Source of the DNA: Clostridium sp. CAG:1000
Lineage (GTDB): Bacteria > Bacillota_I > Bacilli_A > RF39 > UBA660
DNA: 64,000 nt
Assembly (NCBI GenBank): GCA_000436975.1
Contig: HG000341.1
Span: 35,437 to 99,436, forward strand
Direction: 5' to 3'
Under the pieces are notes generated by a model, which had not been told where the DNA came from, did no database searches, and worked only from the letters and a program-made list of their open reading frames with translations. The stretch's first letter is position 1. The number at the start of each line of letters is the position of its first letter. Position numbers and translations under genes: made by a program. Below are positions 52,683 through 63,252 of this stretch, one piece after another.

Positions 52683-54184
52683 TAAACTTCTACAGGTTTA
52701 TTTTTATATCCTAGTACTAAATATCCAATTGAGAATGATACTAATGTTATTACTAATAATATAGCAACATTTTCAACTCCAGTAGCAGGTCCTATGTCTA
52801 CATTTAACACAGCACTTGCATCTATTTCAGTAGTCATTCTGCCTGTTATAAAGCTTTGATTTAATACTAAATATGGTGAATATTTTCTAGCAGAAGATAC
52901 ATCATATATTTCACCCTTAGCATAAGCATTAACTACTACTTTAGTTATATTTGATTTTCTAGGAACTGATATTGTAAATTCTTCTCCACTTTGAAGTTCA
53001 TAAACGCCATTAACTAGTGTCATTTCTTTCATATCAGAATCTAAAAGTTTAACATTTCCATCTTCATTGTTTTCTATTGAAACAACAATTGTCTTAACAA
53101 GAGATGAATCAGTACTAAAAGAATATTTACCAGAAGTAATTTCAGTACTTGTTTCTTTCTCTACTGGTTTCTCAGGCTTATTAACATTAATTTTTATTGT
53201 ACCAGGTGAATACGTATCATGCTTTTTACCTTCAGTAATTAAATATGAGTATAGTTTTGAAAGATTTGGTATAGATTTAGATGAATCAACAGCACTTAAT
53301 TCCACTCCAATAGTTTTTCCTTGATCATCTTGACTACCAGTTACATGCCATACAGCATATTGAACTATAGAATAGATATATTTATCAATTAAATCATCAG
53401 AAACAGTTCCCTCTAACACTTTAATATCATCTTTAATACCTTCTAAAGTTAATCCACCTACTTTAGATAACATATTATCAATTGTAATCATTGGATATGT
53501 ATTAGATATAATCCACATTGCTTCTTCATATCCTTTTACATTAGCAGTACTTGCCTGTTCTACCTTATATTTTTGATATAAGGCTTTTTCAAGTGTTACA
53601 TCAATAATTTTATTAATTTCCATAGAGGATACATTAATTCCATCTTTACTTTTATACATATTATTAATCTTAACACCAGTTGGTAAAGCACAAGCAGCAT
53701 TAGTTCTACATGCTTCTAAAGCATTAATAATTTCTTCGGCAGTTGCATTTTCAAACTCAACACTACCTAAATATTTAAATCCAGAAAGTTCACTACTCTT
53801 ATAGTTAAACTCACTATTAAATACAGTTGAAATTAATGCTTGATAAGTTTTAGCTTCTGCTGTTGTTCCTAATTTACTAACATATTGATATCCTTGATCC
53901 GGATATAACTTGCTTGCATCTAAACAATAAGCAGTAAAACTATCTTTTAGATTATATGGGTTAGTAGAATCATAGTCTCCTAAGAATATTTTCTTAAGTT
54001 CACTTGAACCCACAGCCTCACCAAATTTAACTTTACTAAAGTCAAACTTTTCATCTACAGTTACATATAAATCTTTATTAACTGTAGGATTACTTTTAGG
54101 ATATGTAGCTTTTGCTTGAACACTTATAAATGAAATACAAAATACTAATAATCCAACTAATAATAAATTAATTTTCTTATTCAT
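52682..54184 (-). CDS. Thioester-domain (TQXA-type) surface protein
   Basis: A 500-residue protein with a signal peptide (about 1-24), a TQXA/thioester domain and a C-terminal membrane helix (about 470-492) with a short basic tail. The thioester Cys is in TAYCLDASKLYP (residue about 87) and its partner Gln in YSIVQYAVWHVTG. Such domains form an internal thioester that can bind host proteins covalently. No LPXTG sorting motif is seen, so it is held by the membrane helix. It is probably a surface adhesin. GAAGGAG precedes the ATG. Confidence 0.8.
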   Translation of the reverse strand: MNKKINLLLVGLLVFCISFISVQAKATYPKSNPTVNKDLYVTVDEKFDFSKVKFGEAVGSSELKKIFLGDYDSTNPYNLKDSFTAYCLDASKLYPDQGYQYVSKLGTTAEAKTYQALISTVFNSEFNYKSSELSGFKYLGSVEFENATAEEIINALEACRTNAACALPTGVKINNMYKSKDGINVSSMEINKIIDVTLEKALYQKYKVEQASTANVKGYEEAMWIISNTYPMITIDNMLSKVGGLTLEGIKDDIKVLEGTVSDDLIDKYIYSIVQYAVWHVTGSQDDQGKTIGVELSAVDSSKSIPNLSKLYSYLITEGKKHDTYSPGTIKINVNKPEKPVEKETSTEITSGKYSFSTDSSLVKTIVVSIENNEDGNVKLLDSDMKEMTLVNGVYELQSGEEFTISVPRKSNITKVVVNAYAKGEIYDVSSARKYSPYLVLNQSFITGRMTTEIDASAVLNVDIGPATGVENVAILLVITLVSFSIGYLVLGYKNKPVEV

Positions 54185-54249
54185 TTTAATCTCCTTCTAT
54201 CTTATGTATTAATTTTATCACTTAAAATTAATTTTATCAATATATAAAG

Positions 54250-54277
54250 AAAAAAAGATTTGCTTTTAAACAAATCT
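54250..54277 (-). terminator. Terminator after pnp
   Basis: AGATTTG pairs with CAAATCT, with a T run on the minus strand. It overlaps the pnp stop. Confidence 0.75.
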
Positions 54278-56459
54278 ATTCTTCACTTTTAATCTTTTTA
54301 ACTTTTTTAGCTTCCTTTTTTTCGATTTTAGGTAATAATTCTTTTCTAGAAAGATTTAACTTTCCTCTCTTATCATATCCAATTGCTTTAACAACAATTT
54401 CATCACCGACTTTAAGAATATCGCTTGGATGTTCTACTCTTTTATTATCAAGTTGAGATACATGAACAAGGCCTTCACAACCAGGCCATAATTCTACGAA
54501 TGCACCAAAGTCTTCGATTTTAACAACCTTTCCAGTATATACCTCACCAATCTCCACTTCTTTTACAATATCTTCTATCATAGAAATAGCTTTATCAAGT
54601 ACATTCTTATCCATATGGTAGCATACTACATTACCATCATCATCTATATCAATCTTAACTGCATCTTTATGATTTACTGATGTTACATTGCTTGATTCTA
54701 ATATGATCTTAGTAATCATGTCTCCACCTTTACCAATAACATCTTTAATCTTATCTGGATTAATTTTCATAGTTCTAATTTTAGGTGCATATGGAGAAAG
54801 TTCACTTCTAACCTCAGGTATTGCATCAATCATAACATCTAATATTTTCATTCTAGCGTTATGTGCTTTTGCTAAAGCTTCTTTTAATACATCTTTAGTT
54901 ACACCTTTAATTTTAATATCCATTTGTAAAGCAGTAATACCTTTTTTAGTACCTGCTACCTTAAAGTCCATATCCCCCATGTGATCTTCAAGGCCTTGAA
55001 TATCAGTTAATATAGTGTATTTAGAATCACAAGTTCCATCTTCAGTAATTAATCCCATAGCTATTCCTGCTACTGGAGCTTTAATTGGTACACCAGCTGC
55101 CATCAATGACATGCATCCAGCACATATACTAGCTTGACTAGACGAACCATTACTTTCTAATACTTCAGATACAACTCTAACTGTATATGGAAATTCTTCT
55201 TGACTAGGCATTACTTGTAATAAGGCTCTTTCTGCTAAAGCACCATGTCCTATTTCACGTCTACCTGGAGCACCATATCTGCCTGTTTCACCTACACTAA
55301 ATGCGGGAAAGTTATAATGAAACATAAACTTTTTAGAATCTTCAAGACCTAAACCATCTAATATTTGTTCTTCATTTTGTGCTCCTAATGTTGTAATAGC
55401 AAGAGCTTGAGTTTGACCTCTTGTAAATAATGCACTACCATGTGTTCTAGGAAGAATATCTACGCTTGCTGATAATTCTCTTATTTCATCCATACCTCTA
55501 CCATCTGGTCTAATATGTTCATTAGTAATAAGTCTTCTAACCTCATTACCTTCTATCTCATCAGCAACTTTCTTAACTAGTTTTAAGTTTGCTTCTAAGT
55601 CTTCTTCACCATCATGGTTTTCAGCATAATGTGTTAATGCAAGTTCTTTAACTTCATCGATTCTTGCATATTTTTCTAATTTATCTTTAATTTGAATAGC
55701 ACTAATCATATCATCTTTAATATCATTTGTAACTTCTTCTCTTAATTCATCAGGTATATTAGCAAGAACAACTTCTATTTTCTCATCACCTATTTCAGAA
55801 ATAATATCTTCCTCTATAGCACATAATTCTTTTACAGCCTCATGTCCAAACATTAAAGCTTCTAACATTTCATCTTCAGAAACTTCTTTAGAGCCACTTT
55901 CAACCATATTAATAGCATCCTTAGTACCTGCAACTGTTAAATTAATAGTACTTCTTTCCATCTCTTCTGTTGTAGGGTTTATTTTAAGTTCACCATCTAT
56001 TTTACCAACCATTACTCCTGCAACTGGTCCTTCAAATGGTATTGATGAAATACCTAAACATAATGAAGTACCAAATAATGCTGTCATCTCTGGTGTTTTA
56101 TCTGGGTCTACGCTAAGAACTGTGTTTACAACTTGAACCTCATTTCTAAAATTTTCACTAAACATTGGTCTAATAGGTCTATCTATTACCCTAGCAGTTA
56201 ATGTTGCTTGTTCAGTAGGTCTACCCTCTCTCTTAATAAATCCTCCTGGTATTTTACCTACTGAATATAATTTTTCTTGATATAAAATTGTTAAAGGGAA
56301 AAAGTCAGCAGTTGATACATTATTACTCATAACACATGTAGATAAGATTACTGTGTCATCATATCTTACAAGAACAGCTCCTCTTGCTTGTTTAGCAAGT
56401 TCTCCATGCTCTACTACTATTTTTCTTCCTCTAAATTCATATTCAAATACTCTTTTCAT
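54276..56459 (-). CDS. pnp: Polyribonucleotide nucleotidyltransferase (PNPase)
   Basis: A 727-residue protein with two RNase PH domains ([48 protein letters not shown]-like [13 protein letters not shown]), a KH domain (about 555-610, [14 protein letters not shown]) and an S1 domain (about 625-690, [18 protein letters not shown]). It degrades RNA 3' to 5' using phosphate. GGGAG fixes the ATG at 56459. It follows rpsO as in many bacteria. Confidence 0.95.
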   Translation of the reverse strand: MKRVFEYEFRGRKIVVEHGELAKQARGAVLVRYDDTVILSTCVMSNNVSTADFFPLTILYQEKLYSVGKIPGGFIKREGRPTEQATLTARVIDRPIRPMFSENFRNEVQVVNTVLSVDPDKTPEMTALFGTSLCLGISSIPFEGPVAGVMVGKIDGELKINPTTEEMERSTINLTVAGTKDAINMVESGSKEVSEDEMLEALMFGHEAVKELCAIEEDIISEIGDEKIEVVLANIPDELREEVTNDIKDDMISAIQIKDKLEKYARIDEVKELALTHYAENHDGEEDLEANLKLVKKVADEIEGNEVRRLITNEHIRPDGRGMDEIRELSASVDILPRTHGSALFTRGQTQALAITTLGAQNEEQILDGLGLEDSKKFMFHYNFPAFSVGETGRYGAPGRREIGHGALAERALLQVMPSQEEFPYTVRVVSEVLESNGSSSQASICAGCMSLMAAGVPIKAPVAGIAMGLITEDGTCDSKYTILTDIQGLEDHMGDMDFKVAGTKKGITALQMDIKIKGVTKDVLKEALAKAHNARMKILDVMIDAIPEVRSELSPYAPKIRTMKINPDKIKDVIGKGGDMITKIILESSNVTSVNHKDAVKIDIDDDGNVVCYHMDKNVLDKAISMIEDIVKEVEIGEVYTGKVVKIEDFGAFVELWPGCEGLVHVSQLDNKRVEHPSDILKVGDEIVVKAIGYDKRGKLNLSRKELLPKIEKKEAKKVKKIKSEE

Positions 56460-56473
56460 TTTCTCTCCCTTCC

Positions 56474-56503
56474 AAAAAATAAAAGACACTTAAAATAAGT
56501 GCC
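56474..56503 (-). terminator. Hairpin terminator between rpsO and pnp
   Basis: GGCACTTA and TAAGTGTC pair with one mismatch, followed by T-rich sequence on the minus strand. It probably sets partial read-through into pnp. Confidence 0.65.
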
Positions 56504-56772
56504 TACTTTCTTAAATTTAATTTTTTGATTAACTCACGATATCTTTGAACATCTTCATTCTTTAAATATTCAAGTAAACTCTTTCTCTTACCAACCATTT
56601 TTAATAATCCACGATTAGTATGATAATCATGAGTGTGTTCTTTCATATGTTCAGTTAATTTATTAATTCTTTCAGTCAATAAAGCAACTTGAACTTCAAC
56701 ACTACCTGTATCATTTTTACTTCTAGCAAATTCTGATACAATGGCAGACTTTCTATCTTTAGTTAAAGCCAT
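56503..56772 (-). CDS. rpsO: 30S ribosomal protein S15
   Basis: An 89-residue protein of exact S15 length with [20 protein letters not shown] and [19 protein letters not shown]. It binds the 16S rRNA central domain. AAGGAGGA precedes the ATG. The leader (56773-56890) might hold an S15 autoregulatory structure, but I cannot match a known one. Confidence 0.96.
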   Translation of the reverse strand: MALTKDRKSAIVSEFARSKNDTGSVEVQVALLTERINKLTEHMKEHTHDYHTNRGLLKMVGKRKSLLEYLKNEDVQRYRELIKKLNLRK

Positions 56773-56898
56773 TTTTTTTAGTCCTCCTTCTTTTAATTAT
56801 CCGTTAATTCTGAGTATTGAGTTAGAGGAACATCAAAACCAAGAATAAACTTCCCATTAATAATACTATAAATATACTTAAAAATCAAGCATTTTTGA

Positions 56899-58611
56899 CT
56901 ATATCTCTAAAGAATTGACATTTTTTCTTACTATATATAGACCAACCCCAAAGATAAGCATTGTTATAGCAAGTAATGTTGTAAAATCATTCACACCTGT
57001 TTTAACATTATTTATAAATGTAGACTCAATTATTACATCATTACTAGGCATTTCAAATGTCATATTTGTTTTATTAAAATTAACTTTTTTAGTTATATCT
57101 TTTCCATTAGAATCTTTTATTACCAAACTATCAAAACCATATTTAGCATTTGATTTAGATGACAAAGTGACAATATCTTTACCATTAATATTTTCTATTT
57201 TATTAATATTAACTACCCCACCAGTAGAGTTTTTAATTGATATTTTTAATATAGGGGCATCATTAATAACACTATTAACATTATATTCAAATGAGTTCAA
57301 TACAGTCGGTACATAATATTTTTGATTATTTACATTGACTTTATCAATACTACCATAATACAAGTTAATACCAGATGTAGACATTGATAACAAAGCATCA
57401 TTTTTACCTGTCTCGACTATATATGAGCCTAAACTATTAATACTTTTAATTCCTTTATCATTTAAATATGAAAGTAATATACTTAATGCCATATACTCAT
57501 CATCTATATCAGTATTATTATTAGTTGTAAATACCTTTATAGGTCTTACTAAGGATAAAATTCCTGTTTTAACATTATAATTTAAATCAACAATAGTCTT
57601 ATTACTCGATGTTTCACAATTACCTTTGCAAGTATATAACGATAAAACATTATTATTAAAAGCTACATCTAATTCTTCATAATTCTTTACTTTTTCTTTC
57701 AAGTCATTAACAATCGTTTCAACCTTACTAGTTTCAGTAACTTTAGAAACAGTTACATTTATTTTTTTAGTTACTTCTTTATATTTAGTTACATCTTCAG
57801 GTTTAAACAATACTGTTACACTAGTTTTTCCTTCTTTTAGGCCTTTAATATTCATACCTTCAACGCTAATAATACTTTCATCATCACTGGTAAGTTTTAG
57901 TGAACCAATAATATCATTAGTATTAATTTCTGCTTCTTTAGTATCTCCTACATACATAGTAATATCATTAACAGTTATATTTGGTTCTATAATATTTCTA
58001 ACAGTAATATTCATTGTTTTAGTAGCACTCTCATATTTATCAGGCATTTCAGGAACAAATGTTGCTTTAAGTGTATAAGTACCTTCCTTTAATGCAACTA
58101 AACTATAGTAACCATTATTTTCTTCTATTTTAAATGCACTTTCATCATAAATATATTCTGCTCTAACATCAACACCATTGGTATTAGGTAATAATTTATA
58201 TGTGTCATTTATATCCATTGTTAATTCATTTGGAAAATTAGTTACTACCATCTTCAATTTAGAAACATTAACTGTGATTGTTTTTTCATCTAACACTTCC
58301 CCTGCTTCAGTTTCTTTATATTCAATTTTGATTTTAGCACTACCACCACTAATTGCATATATATTGCAATTAACAGTCTGAGCTACTTCTTCATTATCAC
58401 TACTACAAGTATAAACACCATCTACATCAAATAAGTCATTTAAGTTAACAGTCTCATACACTTTAGTATTTAATGTATCTCCTATCTTTATAATATTATT
58501 TGGAGCACTAAGTGATGGCGAATTAACATCATAAATAAGCGTTCCAACCCCAATAATAATCATAGACGCCACTACAAATATAGTTCTAAAATTATCTTTT
58601 ATCAAGTTCAT
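56899..58611 (-). CDS. Membrane-anchored Ig-like (BIG2-type) surface protein
   Basis: A 570-residue protein with an N-terminal membrane helix (about 10-28) and three repeated Ig-like modules (about 30-120, 120-210, 210-290). Each ends in a KTITVNVSK- or KKINVTVSK-like strand, typical of bacterial Ig/BIG2 folds. A unique alpha/beta region (about 295-440) and a last beta module follow, with a C-terminal membrane helix and basic tail (LLAITMLIFGVGLYIVRKN). It has no LPXTG. AGGAGG precedes the ATG. It is probably a surface protein; the role is unknown. Confidence 0.7.
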   Translation of the reverse strand: MNLIKDNFRTIFVVASMIIIGVGTLIYDVNSPSLSAPNNIIKIGDTLNTKVYETVNLNDLFDVDGVYTCSSDNEEVAQTVNCNIYAISGGSAKIKIEYKETEAGEVLDEKTITVNVSKLKMVVTNFPNELTMDINDTYKLLPNTNGVDVRAEYIYDESAFKIEENNGYYSLVALKEGTYTLKATFVPEMPDKYESATKTMNITVRNIIEPNITVNDITMYVGDTKEAEINTNDIIGSLKLTSDDESIISVEGMNIKGLKEGKTSVTVLFKPEDVTKYKEVTKKINVTVSKVTETSKVETIVNDLKEKVKNYEELDVAFNNNVLSLYTCKGNCETSSNKTIVDLNYNVKTGILSLVRPIKVFTTNNNTDIDDEYMALSILLSYLNDKGIKSINSLGSYIVETGKNDALLSMSTSGINLYYGSIDKVNVNNQKYYVPTVLNSFEYNVNSVINDAPILKISIKNSTGGVVNINKIENINGKDIVTLSSKSNAKYGFDSLVIKDSNGKDITKKVNFNKTNMTFEMPSNDVIIESTFINNVKTGVNDFTTLLAITMLIFGVGLYIVRKNVNSLEI

Positions 58612-58700
58612 TTTTACCTCCTACTACTATCCTAAAACAATTCTAACATAAATATTTTACATTTAAAAGAGTAAAATTAATTATTTTTAAGAAAAAGTAA

Positions 58701-58729
58701 TTGACAAAGAAAATCATTTTTGATAATAT
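58701..58729 (+). promoter_or_regulatory. Promoter of the helD-like gene
   Basis: TTGACA (58701-58706), 17-base spacer, TAATAT (58724-58729); an overlapping GATAAT gives a 15-base spacer. Confidence 0.55.
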
Positions 58730-58783
58730 TCAAGACATGCTGTTAATTATTACTATGATGTGACACTTAATAAAGGAGGTAAT

Positions 58784-60835
58784 ATGAATTTAAGTGAACA
58801 AGACCTTCAAGAAGAAAACAAACATCTAGAATTAACTATTAATCTTTTAAGGAAAAATATTTCAGAACTAGCACAAGACTTATATGACAATGAACAAAAG
58901 CAACAAGAATTTAAAAAATATGTATGGGATACAAGAAGTGAACTAGATCCAACGGAAATGAAAACAATAATGTCTAATAATGCTAAAGAAATTGATGACT
59001 TAGAAATGAAAGCAAAATATTATAAAAAGCTTTATAAAATTCAAAACTCACCATACTTTGGAAAGATAACATTCGAAGATGAAAATGGTAATAATAATAA
59101 TATTTATATTGGTCTTACCTATCTAACTAAAGATAATGAAAATATTATTTATGACTGGAGAAGCCCAATCGCAAGTGTATTCTATGACTATGAACATGGA
59201 GATGCACAGTATGAAGCACCAGGTGGAATATACAAAGGATATTTACATAACAAAAGGCAATTCACAATTGAAAATGCTAAAATTAAAAACGTTTTTGATA
59301 GTAAACTAACTATTCAAGATGAAATGCTTCAACAAGTATTATCACAAAAAAATAATGATTATATGAAAAATATAGTTAATACTATTCAAGCAGAACAAAA
59401 TACAATAATAAGAAATACAAAAGATAAAAACTTAATTGTACAAGGAATCGCAGGATCTGGTAAAACATCAGTAGCACTTCATAGGATTGCATTCCTTCTA
59501 TACAAAATAAAACGATTAACAAGTGATAAAGTATTAATATTCGCACCTAATCAAGTATTTAGTGAATATATATCAAACGTACTTCCAGAACTAGGAGAAG
59601 AAAATACAAAAGAAACCACATTCAGTGACTTTTTAGAAACTTACATAACAGAATATAAAGATATCGAATCATTTACATCATTTATTGAAAGATATTATAA
59701 ACATGAAGAATTAATGACTGATTTAATAAAATTCAAGCAATCAGATGAAATAATACCAATCATTGAAGAATATATAAAAAATTACACAAGTAAAGCAGAA
59801 TTTACTGATGAAATATTTAATAGAGATCTCTATATAAGAAAAGAACAATTAAATTATTATCTAAAGGAAAGATATTCATCCATTCCTTTACTTGAAAGAA
59901 TCGATGAAATATCAATAAAAATATCTGAATTAGAATTCAGAGGCAATAAATCAAAAGCAAAGCAAATAAAAAAATGGTTAAAAGAAAGACTAAATATTTC
60001 AATAGATATAAAAGAAATATATAAAAACTTCTTTAAAAGCGAAGAATTCAAAAAAGCTTATAATAAAGAAATACCAGATTCATATTTAAATAAATTAGAT
60101 TCAAAAGAAATAAGTTTTGAAGATGCATGCTTATTTGTATATATGAAAAGTCTACTTACATTCTTAGGCAATGATTACTTAATAGAACAAACAATTATCG
60201 ATGAAGCACAAGACTATAATAAACTACAATATATACTTCTAAAGAAAATATTAAGAAAAAGTAAATTCACAATCCTAGGAGATATTAATCAAACAATAAA
60301 CCCATATTATCAATATAAAAGTCTAGAAGATTTAAAAAGTGTATTTGATGAAAGTGTAAATTATATAGAACTTAACAAGACATATAGATCAAGCCCTGAA
60401 ATCATTGAACACGCAAATAAAATATTAGGATTAAATCTAGTATCTGCGATTAGACGTGATACTAAAATACCTGTCGAATTTAAAAAAGAAAATAATCTAA
60501 AAGAACAATTATTAAATGATATTAACAAATTACAAAAAGTTAACAAAAGTATTGCTATTATAACTAAAACTAATAAAGAAGCAATTGATATTTATAAACT
60601 ACTAAAAAAAGATAATGAAGACTTAACTCTAATTATAAATAACTCAAAAGCATTCAGTAGAAAATTAGTAGTAATCCCATCATATATGGCAAAAGGTTTA
60701 GAATTTGATGCAACTATCGTATACACAACAAAAGATGATAAATTCAATCATGATGAAAGATACTTATATTATGTAGCTTGTACAAGAAGCCAACATCATT
60801 TAATTATTTATAATCAAAAAGAAAATGACAACTAA
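58784..60835 (+). CDS. helD: HelD-like RNA polymerase recycling ATPase / UvrD-family helicase
   Basis: A 683-residue protein. It has an N-terminal coiled-coil arm (about 1-85) that in HelD enters the RNA polymerase channel, then YDWRSPIASVFYDYE (a HelD hallmark). The Walker A motif is GIAGSGKTSVALHR (about 228) and the Walker B is TIIDEAQDY; motif IV-VI parts include LNKTYRSSPEIIEHA and YVACTRSQHHLII. It releases stalled polymerase from DNA using ATP. AAAGGAGG before the ATG at 58784 sets the start. Confidence 0.88.
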   Translation: MNLSEQDLQEENKHLELTINLLRKNISELAQDLYDNEQKQQEFKKYVWDTRSELDPTEMKTIMSNNAKEIDDLEMKAKYYKKLYKIQNSPYFGKITFEDENGNNNNIYIGLTYLTKDNENIIYDWRSPIASVFYDYEHGDAQYEAPGGIYKGYLHNKRQFTIENAKIKNVFDSKLTIQDEMLQQVLSQKNNDYMKNIVNTIQAEQNTIIRNTKDKNLIVQGIAGSGKTSVALHRIAFLLYKIKRLTSDKVLIFAPNQVFSEYISNVLPELGEENTKETTFSDFLETYITEYKDIESFTSFIERYYKHEELMTDLIKFKQSDEIIPIIEEYIKNYTSKAEFTDEIFNRDLYIRKEQLNYYLKERYSSIPLLERIDEISIKISELEFRGNKSKAKQIKKWLKERLNISIDIKEIYKNFFKSEEFKKAYNKEIPDSYLNKLDSKEISFEDACLFVYMKSLLTFLGNDYLIEQTIIDEAQDYNKLQYILLKKILRKSKFTILGDINQTINPYYQYKSLEDLKSVFDESVNYIELNKTYRSSPEIIEHANKILGLNLVSAIRRDTKIPVEFKKENNLKEQLLNDINKLQKVNKSIAIITKTNKEAIDIYKLLKKDNEDLTLIINNSKAFSRKLVVIPSYMAKGLEFDATIVYTTKDDKFNHDERYLYYVACTRSQHHLIIYNQKENDN

Positions 60836-60848
60836 TCATTTTCTTTTA
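60817..60848. terminator. Bidirectional terminator
   Basis: GAAAATGA pairs with TCATTTTC between the converging, 4-base overlapping helD and macro-domain genes. Confidence 0.6.
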
Positions 60849-61347
60849 TTTTACTTACATAAGTTTTATAATCAGAATCACTAAAACATATAAATGTAAC
60901 TTTAATATGAGGATTTATATTTTCTTTTACAGTCTTGTATGCAATAGAACAAGCTTCATTAAATGGATACTTATATACTCCTGTACTAATACAAGGAAAT
61001 GCAATCGATACACTATCAAGATTATTTTCCACCCTATACTTTTCAGCAAGTCTAAGACTATTTTTATAGCAATTTGAAAGCAATTGTCTTTCATTATGAT
61101 TACCATCTTTATAATAAGGTCCAACTGTATGAATAACCCTCTTAGCCTTAAGATTGTATCCAAAAGTCATCTTAGCCTCTCCTACCTCACAACCACCAAG
61201 AGTTTTGCACTCTGAAAGTAATTCTTTTCCAGCAGCTCTATGTATCGCACCATCAACGCCTCCACCACCAAGCAATGTTTTATTCGCAGCATTCACAATA
61301 ATATCAGCATCAAACGTAGTTATATCTCCTTTATAAACCTCAATCAC
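60832..61347 (-). CDS. Macro-domain protein (ADP-ribose-binding, YmdB-like)
   Basis: A 171-residue protein that is a single macro domain: KGDITTFDADIIVNAANKTLLGGGGVDGAIHRAAG, RVIHTVGPYY and FPCISTGVYKYP. Members remove or bind ADP-ribose and O-acetyl-ADP-ribose. The start is a GTG with GGGAGGT upstream. It overlaps the LtaS-like gene by 8 bases, so both are on one transcript. Confidence 0.93.
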   Translation of the reverse strand: MIEVYKGDITTFDADIIVNAANKTLLGGGGVDGAIHRAAGKELLSECKTLGGCEVGEAKMTFGYNLKAKRVIHTVGPYYKDGNHNERQLLSNCYKNSLRLAEKYRVENNLDSVSIAFPCISTGVYKYPFNEACSIAYKTVKENINPHIKVTFICFSDSDYKTYVSKIKEND

Positions 61348-63196
61348 TATTTACCTCCCATAAATATTTATAATAGTCATTTTCAAGTATTAATCTAGAA
61401 ATCCTATGTTTTAAATATATTTCGTTTTTTAATTCATCACTTGATATATTACTTTTACCTTCAAATATTCCATCCAAACTAATATACCTATAATCACGAC
61501 TAATGACATTTCTATTGCCAAAAACAGCATAACCATCACTACCAGATAGTATATCTCTTCCCATAAGCAATCTAGAATCAAAATCATATCCAAATAAATT
61601 AAGTAATGTTGGAAGCATATCTATATTTGAACAATAATTATTACTCTGGTGATATTTATTTATCTCTTTATTATATATAACCATGCTAGAATGATATTTT
61701 TCAAATTCATCAAAAACATTATATTTCGATAATTCATTCATTTCTTTTTCATTAAGTCCATAAGGAATATGATCTGGTAATAAAACTATAACCGTATCAT
61801 CAAGTATACCTTTTTTTTCCAAACTTAAAAACAAATATCCGATCATCTTATCTAGTTCAATTTGAGTACTCATATAATATTTAACACCATCACTATAGTT
61901 ATAGTTCTTTAATTTATCATAATTCTTTTTAGCTATTTTATTATCACTATTATATAAAGCATGTCCTGAAATAGTTAAATAATAAACCAAAAACTTAGAA
62001 TCATTAATATAATAGTTAATACTTGATTTAGCCATATCATAGTCACTTCTAGTGTCTTTCATTAAACCATTACCTACTCCTAAGTAAATATCATATCCCA
62101 TATTAGGATAATATTTATCTCTTCCATAATATTTATAATCATAATCATGAAAACTATATGTTTTATAATTCATACTCTTAAAGACATTACCAAGAGAATA
62201 AGGTATATAGTTATTATTTACTTTTTGAAGGCTATGTACCGCATCAGAAGGAAACAAAGATATATCTGTTAAATATTGTCCATCCGCAGTAGATACAGGA
62301 TACAAAGGATTATAATAATTATTAAATGTAAATCCCTCACTAAATAGTCTATATAGATTAGGAGTTATTTCTTTATTAATTGATATTGTATTGAAACTTT
62401 CTGCCAAAATAAATATCAAATTCTTATCTTTAAGAACACCTGTATATATATTTTTACTTGACGGAATAGAATTCTTAATATAATCATTTATCTCATTAAT
62501 TTCAGAATTATCACTTTTTTTAAACTTAGTATTTAAAATATTATACTCATCCTTACTATATGCATTATTATTCACTTTAATCTTAGAAGTACAACTATTA
62601 TATCCAAACAAATACTTTTCAGTATCAAGTCTAATGCTAGTAAGTAATCCATAATTATATAATGTTTTACTAGTATAATTCATATTAAAATATAGCTTTT
62701 TATTAGAATATATATCCTTATTATCAATAAGTATCATTGACATAGAAATAATATAAACTATCAATATAATACATATTAATTTAGTCTTATTAATAACAAA
62801 ATCATAAGTATTTTTATTAATTAAAATAATAGAAGTAATAAAAATTATTATAAAGCAAAGTAAATAGAATATATTATTAAAAATAATATTTAAAATATTT
62901 TTCCCAAAACTAAGAACGCTAAATGATTTTAAAAACACATCTAATGTAATAATATTATTATATAAACTATAGTATACAAAGTTACTCAAAAACATTAAAA
63001 GTATAATAGAAAAACAAATATAAATAATCCATTTCTTATTAAATATCTTATATAATAAATATATAATAAGACTGTATAACAAAGTAAATGAAAATATATA
63101 AAATGTAAAATGCTTATACAAAAACACAGAATAAAATAATTCAAATAAAAATATAAACATAAATATAATTACTATAGTTTTAAATTCTCTTTTCAT
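61340..63196 (-). CDS. LtaS-like membrane sulfatase / phosphoglycerol transferase
   Basis: A 618-residue protein with five N-terminal membrane helices (about 5-165) and an external alkaline-phosphatase-like domain. The domain holds NLIFILAESFNT (metal-binding Glu), PVSTADGQYLTD (candidate nucleophile Thr), LTISGHALYN and VIVLLPDHIPYG (Asp-His). Lipoteichoic acid synthases carry the Thr in a similar GNGTADAEF-type loop; here it is STADGQ. It probably adds glycerol phosphate to a surface polymer; the exact product is unknown. A TATAAT lies only about 7 bases before the ATG, and there is no Shine-Dalgarno sequence. Confidence 0.8.
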   Translation of the reverse strand: MKREFKTIVIIFMFIFLFELFYSVFLYKHFTFYIFSFTLLYSLIIYLLYKIFNKKWIIYICFSIILLMFLSNFVYYSLYNNIITLDVFLKSFSVLSFGKNILNIIFNNIFYLLCFIIIFITSIILINKNTYDFVINKTKLICIILIVYIISMSMILIDNKDIYSNKKLYFNMNYTSKTLYNYGLLTSIRLDTEKYLFGYNSCTSKIKVNNNAYSKDEYNILNTKFKKSDNSEINEINDYIKNSIPSSKNIYTGVLKDKNLIFILAESFNTISINKEITPNLYRLFSEGFTFNNYYNPLYPVSTADGQYLTDISLFPSDAVHSLQKVNNNYIPYSLGNVFKSMNYKTYSFHDYDYKYYGRDKYYPNMGYDIYLGVGNGLMKDTRSDYDMAKSSINYYINDSKFLVYYLTISGHALYNSDNKIAKKNYDKLKNYNYSDGVKYYMSTQIELDKMIGYLFLSLEKKGILDDTVIVLLPDHIPYGLNEKEMNELSKYNVFDEFEKYHSSMVIYNKEINKYHQSNNYCSNIDMLPTLLNLFGYDFDSRLLMGRDILSGSDGYAVFGNRNVISRDYRYISLDGIFEGKSNISSDELKNEIYLKHRISRLILENDYYKYLWEVNSD

Positions 63197-63214
63197 ATTA
63201 AAGATTATAACACA

Positions 63215-63238
63215 ATAAAAGTGACTTTAAAAGTCACT
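63215..63238 (-). terminator. Terminator after the Hint-domain gene
   Basis: AGTGACTT pairs with AAGTCACT, with T-rich sequence on the minus strand. Confidence 0.7.
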
Positions 63239-63252
63239 CATCTTAAATATTC

